A stretch of DNA of 64,000 nt from Fulvivirga sediminis (GTDB lineage Bacteria > Bacteroidota > Bacteroidia > Cytophagales > Cyclobacteriaceae), in contig NZ_JAESIY010000007.1 in assembly GCF_016757215.1 (NCBI RefSeq), forward strand, positions 186,001 to 250,000. The letters run 5' to 3'. The notes under the pieces were generated by a model. The model worked only from the letters and a program-made list of their open reading frames with translations, made no database searches and was not told the origin of the DNA. Positions 45,847 through 54,383 of this stretch are shown in pieces; position 1 is the first letter of the stretch, and the number at the start of each line of letters is the position of its first letter. The translations under genes were made by a program, and so were the position numbers.

Positions 45847-48800
45847 GTTTAATGAATCATCGCTAGAGACTACATTCATCGCTCTGCTGGAAGATCAGGG
45901 CATGGAGTTCCTTGCTGGAGCAGCCGTCAGGGCACAATCTGGCGTGCAGGAGCCGGAGGAAAAATATGGTCATGCCTTTAGTGCAGAGGTACTCATCCAG
46001 TCAGACCTTACGGATTTTCTACTAGCGCAATACAAAGACGAAGGGATCACTTTCGCAGAGGTCACACGCATCATTCAGGACCTGGAGCGTTTACCCGCCT
46101 CAGATCTCTATGATACCAACAAGGCCATCATGAAAAAGGTCTGTGATGGGTTTGTTTTCAAGCGAGATGATCACACCCAAAAGGACCTGTTCATTGAGCT
46201 GATCGATTACTCAGCAGCAGATAAGAATACCTATAAAGTCGTTAGTCAGCTCGCCATAGATGGCCTGGAGAAGCGCATACCCGATGTGATCGTTTACATC
46301 AATGGGTTGCCGCTGGTCGTGTTTGAGCTAAAGTCCACTTCCAGAGAAGAAGTGAATATTCATGAAGCCTACATTCAGCTCACTACAAGGTATAGGCGAG
46401 ACATTCCTGAGCTGTTTAAATACAATGCTTTTTGTGTGATCAGTGATGGCATCAATACCAAGTCAGGATCCTTCTTTGCACCTTATGAGTTTTTCTATTC
46501 CTGGAGGAAAATCACTGGGGATGAATCGATAGAGAAGGATGGTATAGATGGTACCTATACTCTCATTCAGGGAATGTTTGATCGCAAGCGGTTGCGAGAC
46601 ATTATCCGAAACTTCATTTTTATCCCCGATAGCAGCAAGAAAGAAGCGAAGATTCTTTGTCGGTATCCGCAGTACTATGCATCCAGAAAACTCTACGAAA
46701 ACATCAAGGCACACATGAAGCCAGTTGGCGATGGTAAAGGAGGTACTTATTTCGGGGCTACAGGTTGCGGCAAGAGTTTTACCATGCTGTTTCTCACGCG
46801 CTTGCTGATGCGGAGCACTTTCTTTTCCAGTCCTACCATTGTGGTCATCACCGACCGTACCGATCTGGATGATCAGTTATCAGAGCAGTTCGAAGGAGCC
46901 AAGGGCTATATTGGCGATCAGCTGGTCAAAAGTGTAGGCAGTAGACAGGAACTCAGGGAACTGCTGAGAGGCAGAAACTCAGGGGGCGTATTTCTTACCA
47001 CCATTCACAAGTTTACCGAAGATACAGAGCTGCTCACAGAGCGCACCAACGTCATTTGCATTTCCGATGAAGCGCACAGAAGCCAGGTCAATCTGGATCA
47101 GAAAATTCGGGTAGCAGATGGTCAGGTCAAGCGCAGTTATGGTTTTGCCAAATACCTGCATGACAGCTTGCCTAATGCCACCTATGTTGGCTTTACAGGA
47201 ACTCCGGTAGATGCTACACTGGATGTATTTGGTGCAGTGGTAGACTCCTACACCATGAAAGAGTCAGTGACGGATGAAATCACTGTGAGGATCGTCTATG
47301 AGGGCCGTGCCGCCAAGGTGCTGTTGGACCATGATAAGCTACAGGAGATCGAGCGCTATTACAAAGAAGCCGAGGAGGCTGGAGCTAGTGAATATCAGGT
47401 AGAGGAAAGCAAGAAGGCGACCACTCGGATGAATACGATTATTGGAGATCGAGATAGATTGCGAGCCATAGCCGAAGATTTCATTCGCCACTACGAAGAG
47501 CGTGTTAGTGAAGGCGCATCGGTGAAGGGTAAGGCCATGTTTGTATGCTCAGCCCGTGAGATTGCTTATGACCTGTATCAGGAAATCCTGGAAATCCGAC
47601 CAGAATGGGGTGAGATCAAAGCTTGTGAGGAAGGCGCAGAACTCACTGATAAAGAAAAGAAAGAACTCAAGCCCATGGCCAAGATCAATATGGTGATGAC
47701 CAGAGGGCAGGATGATACCAAGGCGCTCTATGATCTACTGGGCAACAAGGAATATCGAAAGGAACTGGACAGACAGTTTAAAGAGCCAAAATCCAACTTT
47801 AAAATTGCCATGGTAGTGGATATGTGGCTGACCGGATTTGATGTGCCTTTCCTGGATACCATTTACATCGATAAACCCATTCAAAAGCATACCTTAATCC
47901 AAACCATTTCCAGGGTAAACCGAAAGTTTGAAGGTAAGGACAAAGGCTTGGTAGTGGACTACATCGGCATCAAAAGACAGATGAACCAAGCCCTTGCAAT
48001 GTACTCTAAGGAAGAGGAGCGAAGCATAGAGGAAGTGGGTCAATCCATAGTTGTGGTGAAAGACATGTTGGATGTATTGTCCAAATACTTCCATAAGTTC
48101 GATACTTCAGACTTTTTCACTGGAGCACCGAAACAACAATACGATTGCCTCAATAGAGCCTCTGAGTTTGTGATGGTCACCCAGCAGCAGGAGCGCCGAT
48201 TTGTAGACCTGGTGAAGCGCCTCAAAGCTTCTTATGATATCTGCTGTGGCAGTGAAGAGTTTACAGAGGATCATCGTGATCATGTACACTTTTACCTTGC
48301 GGTCAAATCCATCGTTTTCAAGCTCACCAAAGGAGATGCACCAGATACCGCCCAGATGAATGCCCGTGTAAGGGAAATGATACAAGAAGCCATCCGTAGC
48401 GATGGTGTGGAAGAGATCTTCAAACTCGGAGATGACAAGCAAACACAAATCGATCTGTTTGACCCTGACTATCTGGATAAGATTGATCGCATCAAGTTAC
48501 CGAACACAAAAATCAAACTACTCCAGCAGCTGCTGAAGCAAGCCATTGGTGAGCTGAAGAAAACCAACAAGACCCGAGGAGTGGACTTCTCTCATAAGTT
48601 TGAGCAGCTAGTCAATCAATATAACGAGCGTAAGGAACAAGATACGTTTGAAGGTCGCGTTTACGATGAAATGGCTGAAAGTCTCACAGATATGATTCTA
48701 GCCATTAAGCAGGCCTACTCAGAAGGCGAAGAGCTAGGCATCACCTTTGAGGAAAAGGCTTTCTATGACATCTTAAATAACCTCGCTCATAAGTATGATT

Positions 48801-49027
48801 TCTCCTATCCAGAAGATAAACTCATCACCCTAGCAAAAGCGGTAAAGAACGTAGTAGATGACAAAGCCAAATACACCGATTGGAGCAAGCGAGACGATAT
48901 CAAGGCCGAGCTTAAGGTGGATCTAATCCTACTACTCGGAGAGCATGATTACCCTCCAGTAGATCGTGATGAAGTCTACCAGGAAATCTTCGAGCAAGCT
49001 GAGAATTTTAAAAAGTATAGGGGGTGA
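45839..49027 (+). CDS. hsdR: Type I restriction endonuclease subunit R
   Basis: A 1062-residue HsdR from ATG 45839 (MSRFNESSLET); an upstream in-frame TTG would add three residues. The N-terminal nuclease shows a PD-(D/E)xK site: Asp149 in RIPDVIVYING and FELKS (Glu163, Lys165). The superfamily 2 translocase has Walker A GATGCGKS (306-313), ISDEAHRSQ for motif II, FVGFTGTPVDA, and ISRVNRKFEGK later. The C-terminal 200 residues are helical, for docking to HsdM. It cuts unmodified DNA after ATP-driven translocation. Base composition is richer in G+C by eye than the flanking genes, consistent with horizontal gain. Confidence 0.97.
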   Translation: MSRFNESSLETTFIALLEDQGMEFLAGAAVRAQSGVQEPEEKYGHAFSAEVLIQSDLTDFLLAQYKDEGITFAEVTRIIQDLERLPASDLYDTNKAIMKKVCDGFVFKRDDHTQKDLFIELIDYSAADKNTYKVVSQLAIDGLEKRIPDVIVYINGLPLVVFELKSTSREEVNIHEAYIQLTTRYRRDIPELFKYNAFCVISDGINTKSGSFFAPYEFFYSWRKITGDESIEKDGIDGTYTLIQGMFDRKRLRDIIRNFIFIPDSSKKEAKILCRYPQYYASRKLYENIKAHMKPVGDGKGGTYFGATGCGKSFTMLFLTRLLMRSTFFSSPTIVVITDRTDLDDQLSEQFEGAKGYIGDQLVKSVGSRQELRELLRGRNSGGVFLTTIHKFTEDTELLTERTNVICISDEAHRSQVNLDQKIRVADGQVKRSYGFAKYLHDSLPNATYVGFTGTPVDATLDVFGAVVDSYTMKESVTDEITVRIVYEGRAAKVLLDHDKLQEIERYYKEAEEAGASEYQVEESKKATTRMNTIIGDRDRLRAIAEDFIRHYEERVSEGASVKGKAMFVCSAREIAYDLYQEILEIRPEWGEIKACEEGAELTDKEKKELKPMAKINMVMTRGQDDTKALYDLLGNKEYRKELDRQFKEPKSNFKIAMVVDMWLTGFDVPFLDTIYIDKPIQKHTLIQTISRVNRKFEGKDKGLVVDYIGIKRQMNQALAMYSKEEERSIEEVGQSIVVVKDMLDVLSKYFHKFDTSDFFTGAPKQQYDCLNRASEFVMVTQQQERRFVDLVKRLKASYDICCGSEEFTEDHRDHVHFYLAVKSIVFKLTKGDAPDTAQMNARVREMIQEAIRSDGVEEIFKLGDDKQTQIDLFDPDYLDKIDRIKLPNTKIKLLQQLLKQAIGELKKTNKTRGVDFSHKFEQLVNQYNERKEQDTFEGRVYDEMAESLTDMILAIKQAYSEGEELGITFEEKAFYDILNNLAHKYDFSYPEDKLITLAKAVKNVVDDKAKYTDWSKRDDIKAELKVDLILLLGEHDYPPVDRDEVYQEIFEQAENFKKYRG

Positions 49028-49059
49028 GAAGATCGGAATCAGGATTAGAGGATGTAAAA

Positions 49060-49293
49060 GTGTCTTAACCATGATTGAAAGGATTAAAGGATTACTTGAT
49101 TAGGTATTTGCAGCATGGAACATGTCTTAACCATGATTTTCATGATTTAAGGATGACTTGATTAAGTTTATAAAGTATGAAAAACTGTCAGAATCACGGA
49201 TTAAAAAGATGACGCTGAAGACACGGATTTAAAAGTATGAAGTGCTTAATCTGTACAATCCTCTAATCCGGACAAATCCGTGGTTCTGACAAA
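49060..49293. repeat. Upstream repeats of the GxxExxY element
   Basis: Two direct copies of a unit beginning GTCTTAACCATGATT and ending GATTACTTGATTA or GATGACTTGATTA (about 49060-49102 and 49122-49164). They are followed by an imperfect 16-bp inverted repeat, GTCAGAATCACGGATT (49188-49203) with AATCCGTGGTTCTGAC (49275-49290). The AATCCGTGATTCTGAC-like motif recurs downstream of the gene. No credible gene lies in 49028-49326. Confidence 0.65.
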
Positions 49294-49326
49294 GAGGATG
49301 ATTAGATTATTGAAAACGGATTTTAA

Positions 49327-49704
49327 ATGGCTGAACTGAAATATAAAGACATAACAGAGAAGATAATTGGTGCCGCTTTTGATGTGCATGGATTCTTGGG
49401 TAATGGATTTCAGGAAGTGATTTACCAACGTGCCTTGGCATGGGAAATGACTCAGCGTAAGCTTGAATTTGAACGTGAGATCGAACAAGACATATTTTAT
49501 AAGGACCTGCCTGATCCTGTTGGTACGAGAAGAGCAGACTTTGTGGTAGAAGGAAAAGTTTTGGTAGAGCTCAAAGCTATTATAGAGCTCCAAGACGTAC
49601 ACCTGGCCCAAGCCTTGAATTATCTCAAAGCTTACAAACTTGAGGTAGGCCTGCTGATCAACTTTGGTAGTAAGAGTTTAACCTTTAAACGCCTTGTTTT
49701 ATGA
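49327..49704 (+). CDS. GxxExxY family protein (PD-(D/E)xK-like nuclease fold)
   Basis: A 125-residue protein with the family-defining GNGFQEVIY (G-x-x-E-x-x-Y) near residue 27, an N-terminal ITEKIIGAAFDVHGFLG helix and a TRRADFVVEGKVLVELKA stretch. The latter resembles the D ... E-x-K core of a restriction-fold nuclease. GxxExxY proteins are widespread and unassigned; they are often embedded in repeats. The gene ends LLINFGSKSLTFKRLVL, and pieces of this ending are repeated in the DNA that follows. It sits 300 bp after hsdR in the same orientation. Confidence 0.85.
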   Translation: MAELKYKDITEKIIGAAFDVHGFLGNGFQEVIYQRALAWEMTQRKLEFEREIEQDIFYKDLPDPVGTRRADFVVEGKVLVELKAIIELQDVHLAQALNYLKAYKLEVGLLINFGSKSLTFKRLVL

Positions 49705-50026
49705 AACACTCCTTAATCCGTGTAATCTGTAAATCCTTGAGAATCAGTGATTCTGACAATGAAGGAGGCTTACAATTTAAGAAGGTATTTAATCCGAAGT
49801 ACAACTCAAATCCTGAAAATCATTATTCAGACAACTTCGGCTCAAAATCCCTACAGTTTAAAAGAGTACACAATAACAAAAAAATCAAGCAATCAGGTAA
49901 ATCATGAGAAATCAAGGTTTAGATAACTTCGGTAGTAAAAGCTTACAATTTAAGCAGATATTTAATCCGAAGTATAATTCAAATTCTGGCATCCTAAAAT
50001 CCAGTAAATCATGATTCCGACAACAG
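49705..50026 (+). repeat. Serial degenerate copies of the GxxExxY gene 3' end
   Basis: The sequence for NFGSKSLTFKRL at the gene end (about 49661-49695) recurs as AACTTCGGCTCAAAATCCCT (about 49838-49875) and AACTTCGGTAGTAAAAGCTT (about 49926-49963), and partly at about 49762-49788. Two copies are followed by ATTTAATCCGAAGTA (49788 and 49969). Each module ends in an AATC(C/A)GTGATTCTGAC-like motif (49743-49758, 49819-49832, 50007-50024). Three ORFs chain through it with 4-bp ATGA overlaps at 49701-49704, 49904-49907 and 50011-50014. It probably arose by repeated copying of the gene end; coding function is unlikely. Confidence 0.65.
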
Positions 50027-50071
50027 AAGAATTAATTAATTTTTTTAAAGACAATATTTGATCATAATCCA

Positions 50072-50079
50072 TAGCTTTG
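50072..50079 (+). promoter_or_regulatory. Candidate -7 element for the cobalamin operon
   Basis: TAGCTTTG (TAnnTTTG), just ahead of the riboswitch, so transcription would start near 50086. No well-spaced TTG. Confidence 0.45.
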
Positions 50080-50087
50080 AGATGCTA

Positions 50088-50260
50088 TTGGTTTCATTCA
50101 CCTCTCAGGCTGCAATGAATTAAAATGGGAATCCGGTGAAAGTCCGGAGCTATCCCCGTAGCTGTAAGTTTCTGAAAGATGTTTTACCTCTTGCCACTAT
50201 TCTATAGAATGGGAAGGCCAAAAACATTGGAAGCGAGCCAGAAGACCTGCCAATGACAAT
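50088..50260 (+). promoter_or_regulatory. Cobalamin (adenosylcobalamin-type) riboswitch
   Basis: The conserved core GGGAATCCGGTGAAAGTCCG then GAGCTATCCCCGTAGCTGTAA is present, with the upstream P3/P4 region TGCCACT...GGGAAGGCC and the B12-box-like tail GAAGCGAGCCAGAAGACCTGCC ending near 50251. These are the hallmark elements of cobalamin riboswitches. It precedes cobU by about 50 bp and should lower expression of the operon when cobalamin is plentiful. A hairpin-forming GGCTTTCGGAGGAAGAGTC region (50270-50290) may be the expression platform that hides the start of cobU. Confidence 0.9.
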
Positions 50261-50307
50261 GTATGTTAACGGCTTTCGGAGGAAGAGTCAGGAATAACTA
50301 ATAAACC

Positions 50308-50811
50308 ATGATCTATTACATTTCAGGAGGGGAAAGGTCCGGAAAGAGCGGCTATGCGCAAAAGCTGGCGCTGAGCCTATCGGATAGCCCCATCTACTTG
50401 GCGACTGCTCGCCAGTGGGACGGTGACTTTAAGAAAAGAGTAGACCGCCATGTCGCCGATAGAGATGACCGCTGGACTACCATAGAAGAAGAAAAGCACC
50501 TCAGCAAACTGGATATCTCCGGCAAGGTAGTGGTGCTAGACTGTATTACACTGTGGCTCACCAACTGGTATGTAGATACTAAAAATAATGTTGATGAATG
50601 CCTGGAAAAGTGTAAACAGGAGCTTTCAACTCTGTTTAAGCAGAATTCAACCCTCATTATTATCTCCAATGAAATAGGAATGGGGCTGCATGCGCAAACC
50701 GATGTAGGCCGAAAGTTCACAGAGCTACAAGGGTGGATGAATCAGTTTATTGCCCACCAAGCTGACAAAGCCTTTTTTATGGTTTCCGGTCTTCCTTTAA
50801 TATTAAAGTAA
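50308..50811 (+). CDS. cobU: Adenosylcobinamide kinase / adenosylcobinamide-phosphate guanylyltransferase
   Basis: A 167-residue CobU/CobP. The P-loop GGERSGKSGYAQ (residues 6-17) and VVLDCITLWLTNWY with the family Asp-Cys are present, and the RVDRHVADRDDRWTTIEEE segment carries the GMP-acceptor histidine region. It phosphorylates adenosylcobinamide and then attaches GMP, the first step of nucleotide-loop assembly. First gene of the riboswitch-controlled operon. The length is slightly short of the usual 175-185, but the motifs are intact. Confidence 0.93.
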   Translation: MIYYISGGERSGKSGYAQKLALSLSDSPIYLATARQWDGDFKKRVDRHVADRDDRWTTIEEEKHLSKLDISGKVVVLDCITLWLTNWYVDTKNNVDECLEKCKQELSTLFKQNSTLIIISNEIGMGLHAQTDVGRKFTELQGWMNQFIAHQADKAFFMVSGLPLILK

Positions 50812-50843
50812 ACTCAAAAACGATATTGAAACCTCAACCCTAA

Positions 50844-51899
50844 ATGATGCCTCAATTCACAATCACACCTGTTTCTGATCATCTAGATATTGATATTCGC
50901 AATAAAATAGACCTTAAGACTAAGCCCATTGGTGCACTAGGGCTTTTGGAAGATACCGCTTTTACCATAGCGCGTATTCAGCAAACGCTAACGCCATCAT
51001 TAAATGCGCCCACCATTGCCGTATTTGCCGGTGATCATGGTATTGCTAAAACAGGTTTGGTTAATCCCTACCCACAAGAGGTGACCTACCAAATGGTTAT
51101 GAATTTTGTAAAAGGAGGTGCGGCTATCAATGTGCTATCCAAGCAAAATAACATTGATATAAAGATTATTGATGCCGGTGTAAACTATGATTTTGGCACC
51201 GTTGATAAACTTATAGATGCTAAAATAGCTTATGGGACCGCTAACTACCTAGAAGGTCCAGCTATGACTCAGGCTCAATGTGAGCAAGCCATAGCCAAAG
51301 GGGCTGAGATTATTCAAAGTATCTTTAATAAGGGCAGCAACGTGGTAGGGTTTGGAGAAATGGGTATTGGTAACACTTCAGCGGCATCCCTGTTGATGAG
51401 CGTTATTTGCGATATACCTATAGCAGACTGCGTAGGAAAAGGCACAGGTGCTAATCAGGAGCAACTAGCAGGAAAGATAAAAACCCTTCAACAAGTGTTA
51501 GAAAAGCATCAAGACCTAGATAAGGCGAATCCCATAGCAATACTTTCTACCTTCGGTGGATTTGAAATAGCCCAGATATGCGGAGGAATGCTCAAAGCGG
51601 CTGAATTAGGCATGATTATACTGGTAGATGGCTTTATTTGTACTGCTGCTTTGCTGGTGGCACAAATGATAGAAAAGGCCATTTTAGATTATTGTGTATT
51701 TACCCATCAATCTGAAGAGCATGGCCATCAGTTGATGCTTAAGACTATTAACGCCAAACCACTGCTTCAGTTAGGCATGCGACTAGGCGAGGGGACAGGC
51801 TGTGCGGTGGCTTATCCTATTGTGCAGTCAGCCTGTACTTTTCTGAATGAAATGGCCAGTTTTGAAGGAGCAGGAGTAAGCCAGCAATCCGCGATATGA
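50844..51899 (+). CDS. cobT: Nicotinate-nucleotide--dimethylbenzimidazole phosphoribosyltransferase
   Basis: A 351-residue CobT. It makes alpha-ribazole phosphate from nicotinate mononucleotide and the lower-ligand base. Signatures include IDLKTKPIGALGLLEDTA at the N-terminus, AGDHGIAKTGLVNPYPQEVT, VVGFGEMGIGNTSAASLLMS and the catalytic Glu in LRLGEGTGCAVAYP (about 316). ATG 50844 begins MMPQ; the second Met is equally possible. It lies 32 bp after cobU and overlaps cobS by 4 bp (ATGA). It supplies the base-side half of the nucleotide loop joined by CobS. Confidence 0.96.
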   Translation: MMPQFTITPVSDHLDIDIRNKIDLKTKPIGALGLLEDTAFTIARIQQTLTPSLNAPTIAVFAGDHGIAKTGLVNPYPQEVTYQMVMNFVKGGAAINVLSKQNNIDIKIIDAGVNYDFGTVDKLIDAKIAYGTANYLEGPAMTQAQCEQAIAKGAEIIQSIFNKGSNVVGFGEMGIGNTSAASLLMSVICDIPIADCVGKGTGANQEQLAGKIKTLQQVLEKHQDLDKANPIAILSTFGGFEIAQICGGMLKAAELGMIILVDGFICTAALLVAQMIEKAILDYCVFTHQSEEHGHQLMLKTINAKPLLQLGMRLGEGTGCAVAYPIVQSACTFLNEMASFEGAGVSQQSAI

Positions 51900-52684
51900 A
51901 AGAACAAATCAGAGTATTTTTCACGGCTTTGATGTTTTATACGCGCATCCCATGCCCTAAATCGGTAGATCATAGCCCCGAATATATTAACAAATCCATT
52001 CGCTACTTTCCTTTGATCGGTTGGATAGTTGGGGGCATTGCTGCAGTAGCTTTTTTAATAGGAGCATGGACTGTTAACCCTACGGTGGGCATTGTGCTAA
52101 GCATTATCGCTTCGGTGTTGACCACAGGAGCTTTTCATGAAGACGGTTTTGCTGATGTGTGTGACGGCTTTGGCGGTGGCTGGACTAAAGAAAAGATCTT
52201 GGTCATAATGAAAGATAGCCGAATGGGAGCTTACGGTGTCATTGGCATGATCCTTATCCTGTTACTAAAGACTAGTCTATTAGTGGAAGTAAGCACTTTA
52301 ACAGACCTATGGACTACACTCATCACCATGGTGAGTGCGCACACTATGAGTCGTTTAATGGCCGCTACCTTTGTATTTACACACCCTTATGTGAGAGATA
52401 CTGATGACAGCAAGGCCAAACCCATTGCTCAGCAAGCCAACAACACCAACCTGATCATAGCGACATTTTTTGGAGTTATACCTTTCATAGGCTTAACATT
52501 CATCACTTACAATGTCTTTCTTTTGGCTATTATCCCGCTTTTATATGTTGTAAAAATGTGGTTGGCAAGGTACTTCACCAAATGGATAGGTGGCTATACC
52601 GGCGACTGCCTAGGCGCAATGCAACAAGTAACAGAGGTGGCCTTTTATCTATTTTTTATCCTTATATGGAAGTTTACTTTATAA
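51896..52684 (+). CDS. cobS: Adenosylcobinamide-GDP ribazoletransferase
   Basis: A 262-residue integral inner-membrane enzyme joining adenosylcobinamide-GDP to alpha-ribazole (phosphate). The N-terminal FFTALMFYTRIPCP, the acidic AFHEDGFADVCDGFGGGWTK (metal-binding D/E cluster) and MKDSRMGAYGVIGMI are diagnostic for CobS. About six hydrophobic segments follow the usual spacing. It overlaps cobT by 4 bp and the alpha-ribazole phosphatase gene by 19 bp, so all four genes are tightly coupled. The membrane location is known for the family. Confidence 0.95.
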   Translation: MKEQIRVFFTALMFYTRIPCPKSVDHSPEYINKSIRYFPLIGWIVGGIAAVAFLIGAWTVNPTVGIVLSIIASVLTTGAFHEDGFADVCDGFGGGWTKEKILVIMKDSRMGAYGVIGMILILLLKTSLLVEVSTLTDLWTTLITMVSAHTMSRLMAATFVFTHPYVRDTDDSKAKPIAQQANNTNLIIATFFGVIPFIGLTFITYNVFLLAIIPLLYVVKMWLARYFTKWIGGYTGDCLGAMQQVTEVAFYLFFILIWKFTL

Positions 52685-53190
52685 GACATACCACTCCGGA
52701 GGTGGCTAAATGCATCTGCTATGGCCAGAGCGACCTTGACGTTACCGAGTCATTTGAAGCTGAATGCAACCAGCTCAAACAACAGTTGCCTGAGAAGTTT
52801 GATGCAGTGTATAGTAGCCCTCTCAAACGGTGTACTATTTTAGCGCAGCAACTGACCAGCCAAGTCATAACCGATGACCGACTTAAAGAAATGAACTTTG
52901 GTGATTGGGAAATGAAAAAGTGGGATGAAATTCCTAAAGAACCATTAGACCATTGGATGGAGCACTTTGTGACAGCCAAAACCCCTAATGGAGAATCAAT
53001 GGAAGGCCTTGATGTCCGTGTAATAGAATGGTGGGGGTCTATTAAAAAGGATCGGCTAAAGATAGCAGTTGTGACCCATGCAGGAGTAATAAGAATTATG
53101 CATGCGCATCTCAATAACATTCCCTTAAACAAAGCCTTTGAAAATTTCAAGATAGGATATGGTGAGATTTGGAGATATGATGCGGAATAA
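52666..53190 (+). CDS. cobC: Alpha-ribazole phosphatase-like histidine phosphatase
   Basis: A 174-residue histidine phosphatase that would dephosphorylate alpha-ribazole-5'-phosphate or the completed cobalamin phosphate. The phospho-acceptor is in YFIRHTTPE (Arg-His), with YSSPLKRC and VVTHAGVIR (second His) completing the site. ATG 52666 gives MEVYFIRHT, the usual CobC start; a longer GTG-initiated frame from 52558 would be read from within cobS and is unlikely. Last gene of the cobalamin operon. The exact substrate is inferred from neighbours. Confidence 0.9.
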   Translation: MEVYFIRHTTPEVAKCICYGQSDLDVTESFEAECNQLKQQLPEKFDAVYSSPLKRCTILAQQLTSQVITDDRLKEMNFGDWEMKKWDEIPKEPLDHWMEHFVTAKTPNGESMEGLDVRVIEWWGSIKKDRLKIAVVTHAGVIRIMHAHLNNIPLNKAFENFKIGYGEIWRYDAE

Positions 53191-53209
53191 TTGCGGTCCA
53201 GCCATAGCA

Positions 53210-53754
53210 CCCGAGTCACTCTGAGACCTGGAAGAATCGACACGAGTCACTCTGAGGTTCTCGAAGAGTAGACGGTAAAGTACTGACACAAAATAATTTA
53301 AGAGGCAAACCACGTGCTCCTAAGTCTGTAGAAAGTCTATCCTTCGAGTGCCTCAGGATGACTTTGGGAATGTATTATTCAATTTCCTTACATTATCTTC
53401 ATGATTATTAGAATGAACGTAGGTATAACAGAGCCATTGAAGGCTTATACCCCATAATGTAATCGCGATTAAGCCAGCGTTCCGAGTCACTCTGAGGCTC
53501 TCGAAGAGTAGACGGTAAAGTACTGACACAAAATAATTTAAGAGGCAAACCACGTGCTCCTAAGTCTGTAGAAAGTCTATCCTTCGAGTGCCTCAGGATG
53601 ACTTTGGGAATGTATTATTCAATTTCCTTACATTATCTTCATGATTATTAGAATGAACGTAGGTATAACAGAGCCATTGAAGGCTTATACCCCATAATGT
53701 AATCGCGATTAAGCCAGCGTTCCGAGTCACTCTGAGGCTCTCGAAGAGTAGACG
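53210..53754. repeat. 240-bp tandem repeat built on inverted REP-like units
   Basis: Two full copies and a partial third with a 240-bp period, the unit marked at 53243, 53483 and 53723 (CGAGTCACTCTGAGG). Within each unit, a 28-bp forward element GTCACTCTGAGG..CTCGAAG (53246-53273, 53486-53513, 53726-53753) faces a related inverted element (53335-53362, 53575-53602). A degenerate extra forward copy lies at 53210-53236. Between them is unique sequence. No gene is supported in 53191-53821; the minus-strand ORFs here are repeat reading frames. Confidence 0.85.
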
Positions 53755-53821
53755 ATGAATTATTAACATAATGAATTTCAAATATTTAAACCTCAAAATT
53801 TCAAAAAAGGTTGAGGCCTAA

Positions 53822-54259
53822 TCAACTTCCTTTAGGGTACAATTTCAAATGCTCTTTATGCAGCTTTTGAGGGTCTAATCCATCAAAATCGATATCAACT
53901 TTAACGGCAGCGGGAAGGTTCACTTTTTCTAGCACATCAGGAAGTTTAGCTTCTACTTGCCATCCTTTTCCCGAAAGGGTAATATAGACACCGCGCTCGT
54001 GGTCATAATAAACGTCATAGTCTTTAAAATAAACATAGCGCGTTTTGGCTCTATATCCATGAGCAGGCGCCCAAGGAGGTGGTCCTTGTTGCTTATGCTT
54101 GCTCTTGTATTCCGATTTATACTCTTTTACGTATTCCTTATCTTTATTCTTGTTTTTATTTTTCCCTTTCCCTCTACCTTGTGCTAGCACATCACCGCTA
54201 GACAAGAAGAAAAGAACCAACAACACCCCAGACGCTAAATAAACAAGTGATCTTTTCAT
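53822..54259 (-). CDS. Secreted basic protein, hypothetical
   Basis: A 145-residue protein with a clear signal peptide (1-26; LVLFFLSSGDVLAQ). The mature N-terminus is very lysine-rich (GRGKGKNKNKNKDKEY). Then comes a proline/aromatic stretch (PPPWAPAHGYRAKTRYVYF) and a compact beta-alpha domain (ITLSGKGWQVEAKLPDVLEK). No named family recognised. The basic tail may bind an acidic surface or polymer; this is a guess. Close relatives in Bacteroidota are commonly labelled hypothetical. Confidence 0.65.
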   Translation of the reverse strand: MKRSLVYLASGVLLVLFFLSSGDVLAQGRGKGKNKNKNKDKEYVKEYKSEYKSKHKQQGPPPWAPAHGYRAKTRYVYFKDYDVYYDHERGVYITLSGKGWQVEAKLPDVLEKVNLPAAVKVDIDFDGLDPQKLHKEHLKLYPKGS

Positions 54260-54383
54260 TTAATTGATTATGAATTAGTTAAACATCAAACATAATAAAG
54301 AAAACTGATCGTTTCCTTTTCCTATATACGTTGATTGATACTAAAGTCACTCTCGGTGTCCTTCAAGGTCATTCTTATATTTG

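Noticed and set aside
49246-49611. Minus-strand ORF opposite the GxxExxY gene
   Set aside because: The plus-strand frame has a recognised family motif; the antisense frame does not.
52558-52665. Longer GTG start for the alpha-ribazole phosphatase
   Set aside because: The extra 36 residues are cobS sequence in another frame; MEVYFIRHT at 52666 is the family's normal start.
53210-53754. CRISPR-like array
   Set aside because: The repeat units are inverted pairs with identical spacers in a 240-bp tandem copy, and no cas gene is present in the window.
53125-53796. Three similar minus-strand ORFs (starting MVCLLNYF or similar)
   Set aside because: They are the 240-bp tandem repeat read as protein; no start context, signal or family pattern.
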